Assembly (NCBI GenBank): GCA_030267325.1
Contig: JAJDJS010000002.1
Location: 62,001 to 126,000, forward strand
From: Desulfosarcina sp. OttesenSCG-928-A07
Lineage (GTDB): Bacteria; Desulfobacterota; Desulfobacteria; Desulfobacterales; Desulfosarcinaceae
Length of the DNA stretch: 64,000 nt
Direction: 5' to 3'
Below the pieces are notes generated by a model. The model saw only the letters and a program-made list of their open reading frames with translations, made no database searches and was not told the DNA's origin. Below are positions 11,146 through 20,078 of the stretch, in pieces (position 1 is the stretch's first letter; each line of letters starts with the position of its first letter). The position numbers and the translations under genes are program-made.

Positions 11146-13299
11146 ATGAACAAAATTTTAGCCAAATGTTTGACCTTTTCAGTCTTGTTATCTTTCGGTT
11201 TCGGCTGGGTGCCGCTCCTGGCTCAGGGTGAGAGCGAAGCCCAGACTTCCAGCCAGCCCCAGGCCCGGGTGCAGAACACCCAGTCGCCGCCGGCCATGGA
11301 ATTGGATTCGATCATCGTCACCGCCACCCGGGTGGAACGGACCCTGGATGAACTGCCCATCTCCCTTTCGGTGGTGAGCGAGGAAGACGTGCGGCGCAAC
11401 CCCTCGGTCACCATTGCCGATCAAATCTCCTCGGTGCCTGGGGTTATGGTCGACAACCAGACTCCGGGCATCAAAAAAGTCAACATCCGGGGTATGTCCA
11501 GTTCACGGGTGGTAGTGCTGATCAACGGGGTCAAGCAGCCGGAACTCCGTCTGGCTGCCGACGGGGCCCCCATAGGGGTTGATCCCAGCCAGATTGAGCG
11601 CATTGAAGTCATCAAGGGGCCGGCCTCGGTTCTCTACGGCTCGGACGCCATCGGCGGGGTCATCAATATTATTACCAAAAAGGGCGGAGACAAGCCTTTT
11701 TCCTTCAGCCAGAATTTCCTCTATGATTCCTCCAACGAGGGCTACGGCTGGCAGAGTGCGATTTTCGGCGATTTTCAGGGCTTCAACTACCGTCTGTCCT
11801 ACGGCGGTTTCAATGCCGACGACATCCGGGTACCCGACAGCGTGGCTGACGGCCGGTTGCTGAACACCGACTATGACAAGCGGAACTACAGCGGCATCCT
11901 GGGCTATAGCTGGGACGGCGGCGAGATATCCTTTTCCTCCGACCGCCACAAAGTCACCGACATGGGCCATGTTCTGCGCTGGAACAACCCGGCCACGGGC
12001 GAACTGGAGCCGGCCACCTGGGATGAGGCCCGGCCTTACACCACCAGCAATCCCGAAGTTCAGCGCGATACCCACACCGTCAACCTGGGCCTGACCGAAC
12101 TCAACGATTACCTGGCCAAACTCAACTTCACGGCTTACGTCCAGGAACTGAACCGGGAAACCCAGGGCATCGGCATCAAAAACGAGGGCGGCTATGCCAA
12201 TGGCGTAGTTTATAGCTATGAGGAGCATGTTCAGGATTCCTATGGCGGCACCTTTCAGTCCGACTGGCGGCTGGGCGACGACCACTATGTCATCCTGGGC
12301 CTGGATTACGACAAGTCCAAATATGATTCCGATATCTCGGCCTTCAACCGACTCAGCGGAGTGCGCACCGGTCGCAATTTCGGCCACGGCCGCCAGGAGA
12401 GCTACGGTTACTTTCTGCAGCATGAATGGCAGATCACCGAGGACCTCAGCAGCACCTTGGGCCTCAGGTGGACCGAGGTGAAGACTGTCCTGTCCAAAGA
12501 GACATCCAAGCCGCAGAATGTGGGCTCGACCAAGGATTCCAAGATGGTCGGCAACCTAGGCTTGGTCTATTCCGGCTTTGAGGATTTTGAGCTGCGGGCC
12601 TTGTATTCCCAGGGTTTCCGCACCCCCAATCTCTTACAGCTCTTCATCGGCTCCTCGGCCTGGATGGAGCCCAACCCCGATCTGAAGCCGGAATCCTCGC
12701 AGAACTTCGAACTCGGCCTCCGCTACCACCGGGCCGGTTGGAACGTCGATCTGGGCCTGTTTTACAGCATTCTGAAAGACGCCATGGCCTCCCGGATCAT
12801 CGGCTACTCCGGTTCTAACGCCCTGCGTCAATATCAGAACCTGGAGGAAGTGGTTACCTATGGGGCTGAGCTGGGCTTGGACTATACCTTTGAGAATCTG
12901 AATCTGACCCCCTATCTGTCCGGCACCTGGCTGAGGTATATCTCCGAGGACCAATTTGGCTTCAAGGCCCGGCACGTTGATGGTCGCCCGGAGTTTTGGG
13001 GCAAGACCGGTCTTAAATGGGAAGTCCCGCTGACTGACGATCTTCAGTTTTACTCCGACCTCAACCTAATGCTGACCGGGCGCTCTTATCAATCCAACGC
13101 CGACGGCGTCGACACCGACCACATGCCCGGCTACGGGGTGCTCAACCTTAACTTCGGGTTTGAAGGAGGGCAGGAGCACAAGTATAATATCAGCGTCAGC
13201 CTCAACAACATCGGCAACAAGGAATACCGGCTGCCGCTCAGCAGTCTGAACTACGAACCCGGCTTCAACGTGGTGCTTGGGGTCGGCTTCGAATACTGA
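11146..13299 (+). CDS. TonB-dependent outer-membrane receptor (BtuB-like by riboswitch context)
   Basis: Signal peptide; TonB box DSIIVTATR; plug domain RIEVIKGPASVLYGSDAIGGVINIITK; C-terminal FEY; downstream of cobalamin riboswitch. Confidence 0.92.
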   Translation: MNKILAKCLTFSVLLSFGFGWVPLLAQGESEAQTSSQPQARVQNTQSPPAMELDSIIVTATRVERTLDELPISLSVVSEEDVRRNPSVTIADQISSVPGVMVDNQTPGIKKVNIRGMSSSRVVVLINGVKQPELRLAADGAPIGVDPSQIERIEVIKGPASVLYGSDAIGGVINIITKKGGDKPFSFSQNFLYDSSNEGYGWQSAIFGDFQGFNYRLSYGGFNADDIRVPDSVADGRLLNTDYDKRNYSGILGYSWDGGEISFSSDRHKVTDMGHVLRWNNPATGELEPATWDEARPYTTSNPEVQRDTHTVNLGLTELNDYLAKLNFTAYVQELNRETQGIGIKNEGGYANGVVYSYEEHVQDSYGGTFQSDWRLGDDHYVILGLDYDKSKYDSDISAFNRLSGVRTGRNFGHGRQESYGYFLQHEWQITEDLSSTLGLRWTEVKTVLSKETSKPQNVGSTKDSKMVGNLGLVYSGFEDFELRALYSQGFRTPNLLQLFIGSSAWMEPNPDLKPESSQNFELGLRYHRAGWNVDLGLFYSILKDAMASRIIGYSGSNALRQYQNLEEVVTYGAELGLDYTFENLNLTPYLSGTWLRYISEDQFGFKARHVDGRPEFWGKTGLKWEVPLTDDLQFYSDLNLMLTGRSYQSNADGVDTDHMPGYGVLNLNFGFEGGQEHKYNISVSLNNIGNKEYRLPLSSLNYEPGFNVVLGVGFEY

Positions 13300-13443
13300 T
13301 CAGTGAAACCGGATAGCCGGGTGGCCCCTGCTTCGGGCCACTCGGCTCATGCGTTCGGGGGCCGAAGGCCTGACGGAGGATGACGGATGGCCGAGGCCGA
13401 TCCTTCCTTAGGTGAACATTCTCTTTGATCCACAGGACGCGCC

Positions 13444-14673
13444 ATGCCTGAAAACAACGCTTCTTGTCACCCTTCCTGGAAAAAATCCGCCGCTCTTTTT
13501 CTGGCCAGCCAGAATCTTTCCCTTTTCGGTTCCTCGGTTACAGGGTTTGCCATTATCTGGCATGTGACCCTTAAGACATCCTCCGGCACCTGGATGATGC
13601 TGATCATTTTATTTTCCATGCTGCCCCAGGTGCCGGTGTCCCTGTGGGGCGGAGTCTGGGCCGACCGGTACAACCGAAAACACCTCATCATGGCTTCGGA
13701 TGGCAGTGTTGCCGCAGCCACCCTGATCCTTTTTATCCTGCATCTTGCCGGCCATGACCACCTGGGCCTCTTGCTGGCGGTTTCTGGGGTTCGGTCCCTG
13801 GGCGCGGGCGTTCAGATGCCGGCAGTCAGCGCCATGATTCCCCAGGTCGTACCGGAAAACCAGCTTACCCGGTTCAGCGGCATCAACCAGTCCCTGAATG
13901 CGGCATCCCAGTTTCTGGCACCGGCCATCGGCGGTGTGGTACTGGGCACGGTGGGCATTGCCTGGGCATTTTTGCTGGATGGGGTGACCGCTGCTGCTGC
14001 TGCGATTCTGATTTTGCGCGGTATTCCGGTTTCTCCGGTTTCCCTGTCTGAAAAACAAGCTTCTGCCTGGACGGAAATGAAGGAAGGGGCTTTGTTTTCC
14101 TGGCACCATCCCCTGCTCAAGGCCCTGATTCTGTTTTATGGGGTATCGTTTTTTCTGATTTCACCGGCAGCATTTCTGACCCCTGTCATGATTGCCCGCA
14201 GTTTTGGCGATGATGTGTGGCGGCTGACCGCCAACGAACTGGTCTGGACCGCAGGCAGCCTGATCGGCGGCGCGTATATCGCCTGGAAGGGGGCTTTTCA
14301 CAACAAGGTCCGGGTCATCGCCCTTTCCCTGGCCGGATTCGGCATTCTTTTTCTGCTGCTCGGTGTTTGTCGTTCCTTTGGCGTTTACCTGGTGCTGATG
14401 GGAGTTGCCGGATTGATCCTGCCGTTTCTTACGACGGCTGAAACCGTCCTGATTCAGGAACAGGTCCCTATGGGGGTGATGGGCCGGGTGTTTTCCATTG
14501 TTCAGATGACTGGACTTGTGGCCATGCCCGCCGGAATGCTGGTGTTTGGCCCGATGGCCGACCATGTGCCCATTGAATTGATTCTGGTGGTAACCGGCTG
14601 GATGCTGGCCGGCACCGGATTGTTGTTTCTGAAAATCGGCGGCCGGGCCCTGGAATCCCTGGCGGACGAATGA
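13444..14673 (+). CDS. MFS transporter (EntS/MFS_3-like)
   Basis: Multi-TM; WGGVWADRYNRKHLIMASD MFS motif; GINQSLNAASQFLAPAIGGVVLG. Confidence 0.85.
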   Translation: MPENNASCHPSWKKSAALFLASQNLSLFGSSVTGFAIIWHVTLKTSSGTWMMLIILFSMLPQVPVSLWGGVWADRYNRKHLIMASDGSVAAATLILFILHLAGHDHLGLLLAVSGVRSLGAGVQMPAVSAMIPQVVPENQLTRFSGINQSLNAASQFLAPAIGGVVLGTVGIAWAFLLDGVTAAAAAILILRGIPVSPVSLSEKQASAWTEMKEGALFSWHHPLLKALILFYGVSFFLISPAAFLTPVMIARSFGDDVWRLTANELVWTAGSLIGGAYIAWKGAFHNKVRVIALSLAGFGILFLLLGVCRSFGVYLVLMGVAGLILPFLTTAETVLIQEQVPMGVMGRVFSIVQMTGLVAMPAGMLVFGPMADHVPIELILVVTGWMLAGTGLLFLKIGGRALESLADE

Positions 14674-14873
14674 ATTCCAAGCTGTCGGAAAAGGCGAACC
14701 GGTCTTCATTCATCGCGTCCAGGATGGAGCCGTTTTATTCATCTTGCGCATCCAACCCGCCAGACCTCATCCATGCACGTCCTTCACCGGACTGTTTAAA
14801 TATAGGCGATAAACGCACGGGGCAGACCGGCCGGCTCACCTGTGAACATTTTCCATAAAACCCTCATCACTCC

Positions 14874-15194
14874 TCATGACCCACAGCAGTTGGCTGAAGA
14901 ACCGCATCCCTGGCATCCGCCGCCGGCTTCCGGTTCAAGGCTGGAGGAAATGCGGAAGGTCGAATCTGTAAAATCAACTTCAACCGGTTGGATCTGGCTG
15001 AGGAGATCTTTTTGGATAATGAATTCAAATCCGCCGATTGCATGAACCGTATCGCCGCCGTTAATGGTATCCAGCGCCATGCCCAGCTGGGGTCCGCAGC
15101 ATCCCTGGGAAAGGAAAATCCGGATGGGGCTGAGGGTTTGTGTTTTGAAAAATTCACTGACGGCCTGAACTGCAGAAGGGGTGACGGTGATCAT
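14874..15194 (-). CDS. HesB/IscA-like protein with cysteine-rich tail
   Basis: MITVTPSAVQAVSEFF...IRIFLSQGCCGPQLGMALD...GGGCQGCGSSANCCGS. Confidence 0.8.
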   Translation of the reverse strand: MITVTPSAVQAVSEFFKTQTLSPIRIFLSQGCCGPQLGMALDTINGGDTVHAIGGFEFIIQKDLLSQIQPVEVDFTDSTFRISSSLEPEAGGGCQGCGSSANCCGS

Positions 15195-15744
15195 GTAAAT
15201 CTCCTTTGGTGTGATGGGTAGATTCAGGATTTGGGCGGACCGGTTCTGAAGGTGCCTGTTTTCCCTGGACCAACGCGCTGAAAATCAGTCGAAGATCCGT
15301 TTCGGTGAGCTGCAGGAGACCGTCTTCTTCAGCAGCATGATCCGCTTCCGCCTGATCTTTTGGGCACATATCCATTTTCCGGATGTTCCGTTGGATCGTC
15401 CGGCTCCGGCTGATGAGGGTTTCCGGAAAAAGGCGGTCCCGGTTATTTTCAATCCAGCGGGTGCATTCGTCATGGGTGCCGGCAAACAGCAGGAACAGGT
15501 CATTGTCTTTTTTAAGGGTGACCAGCCGATAGCCCGCACCCAGGTCAAATTTCCGGCAGCCCTTGATGCGCGCCTCGCCATAACGGGTGAAGGCGCAGAT
15601 CTGGTCAAAACGGGTGTCTTCGGTTTCAAGGGCCGCAGCAATGGCTTCCACCCGATCAGCGGCAAGGCACGCCCGACGACCGCCCTTTCTTAACGCTTCC
15701 AGACATTTTTCGAGCCTTGGATCCAGATGAATGGCGTCAATCAT
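15154..15744 (-). CDS. Conserved hypothetical protein
   Basis: ORF from ATG 15744 (MIDAIHLDPRLEKCLEALRKGG...); overlaps the downstream hesB-like gene by 41 nt. Confidence 0.6.
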   Translation of the reverse strand: MIDAIHLDPRLEKCLEALRKGGRRACLAADRVEAIAAALETEDTRFDQICAFTRYGEARIKGCRKFDLGAGYRLVTLKKDNDLFLLFAGTHDECTRWIENNRDRLFPETLISRSRTIQRNIRKMDMCPKDQAEADHAAEEDGLLQLTETDLRLIFSALVQGKQAPSEPVRPNPESTHHTKGDLHDHRHPFCSSGRQ

Positions 15745-15772
15745 GGCAAAGTCTCCTTGAAAGCGTATGCCC

Positions 15773-17119
15773 TCAGTGGGAATCGGCAAACGGATCCGGT
15801 GTTCCCGGCTCGCCCGGCAGCCAGACAGACTTCAGATCCTCTCCCAGGTACGCCCGTTCATTTTCCGCCAGAATGCCCAGGGAAAGCGCAATAATGGTCC
15901 ACAGGTGGGTCACGTGGTAATGGCCCTCGTAATACTCAGCCAGGTCATGGATCTGGGCATGGCAGTTGTGGCAGGGCGTCAGGCAATAATCCGCACCGGT
16001 CGCGATAATCTGATCGAACTTGATTTTTCCGTATTTGCGGCGGGCGTCCGTATAACCGGACTGAAGGTACCCGCCTCCGCCACCGCAGCAGAAGTTGTTG
16101 GATTTGTTGGGCGTCATGTCGATGAAGTTTTCCTCGCCCACACAGGCTTTCACCACATACCGCATCTTGTCGGCCTGGGTATCGCCAAAGCTTTTGCGAA
16201 TCTGGTTGCACGGATCCTGAACCGTGAACTTGATTTTAAGGTCCTTGTTCCAGTCTGAACTGACTTTCAGTTTTCCGGATTTGATCCACTCATAGTAGTA
16301 GGCCACCATGGGGGCGATTTCCAAATCCGAGTTGATCCCGAACTTGGTATTGGCCGCCCAGACCGAATAGGTGGAATGGCCGCATTCGGTGTTCAGATAT
16401 ACCTTGCAGCCCAAGTCGTTGGCCGACTGAAGAGTCATTGCGGCAATTTTCTTCCAGTTTTCGTCATCAGCCAGGAACATGCAGTAGTTTTCGCCGCCCC
16501 AGGCCGTACAACTGTACGTCCAGTCAACGCCCGCCAAATGGAGGATTTTCCACAAGGGTACCATTTCATCCGGCTCGGTCACCGGCTCACGGGAATTCTG
16601 GCTGACAAAGAATTCCGCTCCCTGTTTGTCAATGGGCGCCTCAAGATTCTCCCATCCGGGCTGGGTTTCCCGCACTTCTTCCAGCACATCTTCCACCACA
16701 AAGCGGAAGTCTTCCGGTGGTGATCCCATGGCGCTGCAACTGTCATTTCGAAGGGCCATTTCACAGGACCCCAGAATTCCCTTGGGCCGCTCCTCACGCG
16801 GCCAGAGTTTCCGGGCCTCGTAGATCAGTCCGGAAATATTGATATCCATCGGACAAACATGGGTACAGCGGGTACACATGGAACACATCCACACCCAGGG
16901 GTGTTTGGTGATTTCCTCATCCAGGCCCATGGCGGCCATGCGCAGAAATTTCCGGGGGTCCATGTTTTCAAGGCCTGTTGCCGGGCACCCCGAGGCGCAG
17001 GCCCCGCAGGTGAGACACAGGCTCAGGTTTCCGCCCTTGGGCAGGATTTCCTTCACCTTGTCCAGGAAAACACTTTTATGGCCATGCTCGATTTTGATCA
17101 TCACTGCGGCTTCACTCAT
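15773..17119 (-). CDS. Heterodisulfide-reductase-like iron-sulfur protein (HdrD/DsrK/TmcB type)
   Basis: CLTCGACASGCP and CSMCTRCTHVCP 4Fe-4S motifs plus CCG-domain motifs (NFCCGGGGG, LTPCHNCHAQ). Confidence 0.88.
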   Translation of the reverse strand: MSEAAVMIKIEHGHKSVFLDKVKEILPKGGNLSLCLTCGACASGCPATGLENMDPRKFLRMAAMGLDEEITKHPWVWMCSMCTRCTHVCPMDINISGLIYEARKLWPREERPKGILGSCEMALRNDSCSAMGSPPEDFRFVVEDVLEEVRETQPGWENLEAPIDKQGAEFFVSQNSREPVTEPDEMVPLWKILHLAGVDWTYSCTAWGGENYCMFLADDENWKKIAAMTLQSANDLGCKVYLNTECGHSTYSVWAANTKFGINSDLEIAPMVAYYYEWIKSGKLKVSSDWNKDLKIKFTVQDPCNQIRKSFGDTQADKMRYVVKACVGEENFIDMTPNKSNNFCCGGGGGYLQSGYTDARRKYGKIKFDQIIATGADYCLTPCHNCHAQIHDLAEYYEGHYHVTHLWTIIALSLGILAENERAYLGEDLKSVWLPGEPGTPDPFADSH

Positions 17120-17902
17120 GACAACTCCTCTCCTTGGCATTTTTGTTACAAAATGTGATTCCGGTGATGGGGTCAAACCGCGTTGTCAGTTGCGGGACGC
17201 ATGCAACAACTTCACGCCAACGGTCCGGGCGAAAACCCGGTTGGATGACCGGAAGCTTCCGGATTTTTTCCATAAAAAGGGAAAACAATCCAAACGCCAA
17301 GCCATCGCCAACTCGGGCCGTAGCCATCTCGGGCCGCAAAAGAATCAGAAACCGTCTGCCTGTCCTGATTCAGCGGATGAAGCGTGAAAACACAGCGTTT
17401 TTAAAGGCCTGAAAAGGGGAGTGCGAAAAACGCGGCGTTTCAGTTTTTGTCAGTGCATACCAACCCGGGCAGCAAACCGCAGCACCGTCATGTGAAACCG
17501 AAAAACCGAAGCATGGATGGTCCTTTTTGACAAAGGAGTGAGAGAGGTGAAAATTCAAACATGGGGTGATGCATTTCATAAGCCCGGAAAAATGTCAAGG
17601 AAGGGCTTAAGGATTTGTGTTTGGCTACGTTCCGGGAAAACCGGCTGTTTTCCCTTGTGCGGCGGAATCTGGAATGGTAATCGGATGTGTTTTCGTTCAT
17701 CATCACCGTAGTGCCTCGGTTTTTGAAAACAAAGACCCATGCAGGGTCGCTGAAACGCCCGGTGATTTGCGGAAACAACTTTCCGGTTTCTTTCGAACTG
17801 CTGCGCCGAACTTGCCTATACCGGTGCAACGGCTGCAAGCGCATGACGTCCCTCAAGGACATTTTGTTAACCCAAGCAATATACTTAAGGATCAGAAAAC
17901 CT

Positions 17903-19021
17903 ATGACGAGCGTTGGAATCGTGGGATGGCGCGGCATGGTGGGATCGGTTCTCATGGACCGAATGATGGCGGAAAAAGATTTTGACAAGTTTGAGGCGGT
18001 CTTTTTCTCCACCTCCCAGGCCGGAAAAACCGGGCCGGATATCGGGGCCGGGGCCCAGCCGGTACTGGATGCCAATTCGGTGGACCGGTTGGCCCAGATG
18101 GATATCATCGTATCCTGCCAGGGCGGCAGTTACACGGAAACCCTCCATCCGGCGCTCCGGGAAAAAGGATGGAACGGATACTGGATTGATGCGGCCTCCT
18201 CTCTGCGGATGAAGGATAACAGCGTCATCGTGCTGGACCCGGTCAATCGCCATGTGATTGATGCAGCCCTTGAAAAGGGCGTCCGGGATTATATCGGCGG
18301 AAACTGCACGGTTTCCCTGATGCTCATGGCCCTGGGCGGCTTGTTCAAACAGGACTGGGTGGAATGGATGACCGCCATGACCTACCAGAGCGCATCCGGC
18401 GCCGGGGCCAACAATATGCGGGAGCTGGTGGCCCAGATGGGCAAAATCGGAATGGTGGCCAAACCGCTTCAGGACAACCCGGCGGCCTCCATTCTGGACA
18501 TTGACCGCAATGTTGCCGCCACCTTGGCCGCACCTGATTTTCCAACTGAATTTTTTGGCGCACCCCTGGCCGCCAGCCTGATTCCCTGGATTGACCGGGC
18601 CGTGGAAAACGGGCAGACCCGGGAAGAGTGGAAGGGCCTTGTGGAGACCAACAAAATTCTGGGCCGGTCTGATGCACCTGTTCCCATTGACGGCCTGTGC
18701 GTCCGGGTCGGGGCCATGCGGTGCCACAGCCAGGCCCTGACCTTAAAGCTCAAGTCCGATCTGCCCATGGATGTGATTGAAAACACCATTGTGTCAGCCA
18801 ACGACTGGGTCCGGCTGGTGCCCAACGACAAGCCCGATACCCTGGCCCAGCTCAGTCCGGCAGCAGTTTCCGGAACGCTTTCCATTCCGGTGGGCCGGCT
18901 CCGCAAGCTCAACATGGGGCCTGAGTATCTCACCGCTTTTACTGTGGGCGATCAACTGCTCTGGGGCGCGGCAGAACCCCTTCGCCGGGTGCTGCGGATT
19001 ATTCTGGACTATGTCGGGTAA
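17903..19021 (+). CDS. asd: Aspartate-semialdehyde dehydrogenase
   Basis: [21 protein letters not shown]...[17 protein letters not shown]...[12 protein letters not shown]. Confidence 0.95.
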   Translation: MTSVGIVGWRGMVGSVLMDRMMAEKDFDKFEAVFFSTSQAGKTGPDIGAGAQPVLDANSVDRLAQMDIIVSCQGGSYTETLHPALREKGWNGYWIDAASSLRMKDNSVIVLDPVNRHVIDAALEKGVRDYIGGNCTVSLMLMALGGLFKQDWVEWMTAMTYQSASGAGANNMRELVAQMGKIGMVAKPLQDNPAASILDIDRNVAATLAAPDFPTEFFGAPLAASLIPWIDRAVENGQTREEWKGLVETNKILGRSDAPVPIDGLCVRVGAMRCHSQALTLKLKSDLPMDVIENTIVSANDWVRLVPNDKPDTLAQLSPAAVSGTLSIPVGRLRKLNMGPEYLTAFTVGDQLLWGAAEPLRRVLRIILDYVG

Positions 19022-19670
19022 AACCGGGCTTTCCCAGCAGGAAAAAAAGGGCATGAAACCCTCCTTTGTTCGTTTTTTATCCGGCAACGAAACCCTGGAC
19101 GGCCGGTATACGGCTGCTCCGGCATCAGACCGGGCGGTGATTGTCACTCACCCGCATCCGCTGTACGGCGGGGACATGAATAATTCGGTGGTGTCAGCCA
19201 TCGCCACCGCTTATCAGCAGTGCGGATTTTCGGTTCTGCGGTTTAACTTCAGGGGCGTGGGAGCCAGCACCGGCACCTACGGCGAGGGGATCGGCGAGCA
19301 GGAAGACGTGGCGGCTGCCGTGGATTTTGTGCGCCAAAAAGGCATTTCCCGCATCCATCTGTCCGGATACTCATTCGGCGCCTGGGTCAATGCCGCGACC
19401 CTTTCCGCTGGTTCCGGTTTCGGGGTGGAAGCCCTGACCCTGGTGGCGCCGCCGGCTGCGGTGATGCCGTTTCCCGAAGACCTCCGGCTGCCCATGCTGT
19501 CAGGTATTATCGCGGGAGAGCAGGATGACATTGCGCCGCCGGACCTGATCCGGAAACTGGCGGTTCGGTGGAATCCAGAAGCACGGCTGGAAGTCATTCC
19601 TGGGGCGGATCATTTTTTTGCGGGGTTTCTGGATGCAGTGACGGCGAGAGTTTCAGAATTTAGTCAATAG
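19011..19670 (+). CDS. Alpha/beta hydrolase
   Basis: [19 protein letters not shown]...[15 protein letters not shown]...[11 protein letters not shown]; start 19011 (overlapping asd) or 19053. Confidence 0.85.
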   Translation: MSGKTGLSQQEKKGMKPSFVRFLSGNETLDGRYTAAPASDRAVIVTHPHPLYGGDMNNSVVSAIATAYQQCGFSVLRFNFRGVGASTGTYGEGIGEQEDVAAAVDFVRQKGISRIHLSGYSFGAWVNAATLSAGSGFGVEALTLVAPPAAVMPFPEDLRLPMLSGIIAGEQDDIAPPDLIRKLAVRWNPEARLEVIPGADHFFAGFLDAVTARVSEFSQ

Positions 19671-19764
19671 GATATAGATTTTAGCGGGAAGCAAAGGCTT
19701 TCCGATCTCGGCCCGTGCATTCGTATTGGCTAAATCCTAAGGCCTAAATTCTAAATCCTCATCT

Positions 19765-20001
19765 TTACTGATTCCCATACCCGTTCAGTTCCCCGCAATC
19801 CGGGCACTGCCAGGTGATACCGTTGCAGGACATGCGCGAGAAATTTTCATACATGCAGTCCTGGCACATCATGAATCCGCAGCGGCAGGTCCAGCAGAAC
19901 GGAACGGTTTTTTTGCAGCAGTGGCAGGTTTTCGGGCCTTTTCGGCGGCGCCGGTAGGCACCGGAAGACAACTCCGGGGACGGACGGGTGTTGGCGGACA
20001 T
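19765..20001 (-). CDS. Small zinc-ribbon protein
   Basis: Cys-pair rich: CHCCKKTVPFCWTCRCGFMMCQDC...CPDCGELNGYGNQ. Confidence 0.65.
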   Translation of the reverse strand: MSANTRPSPELSSGAYRRRRKGPKTCHCCKKTVPFCWTCRCGFMMCQDCMYENFSRMSCNGITWQCPDCGELNGYGNQ

Positions 20002-20078
20002 CGTGTTGGCTTTCCTTGAAAAAATGATATAAATCGGGGCGCTGAACTTCATTTCCCCTCTAATCCAGGAGACCGCCC

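Noticed and set aside
11503-12423. 306-aa minus-strand ORF opposite the TonB receptor
   Set aside because: Shadow ORF with no independent support
13318-13347. Terminator after the TonB receptor
   Set aside because: GC-rich hairpin CCGGGTGGCCC/GGGCCACTCGG is present but lacks a T-tract; kept out of the feature list
17488-18108. 206-aa minus-strand ORF in the spacer before asd
   Set aside because: Overlaps the asd 5' end antisense, no RBS or domain
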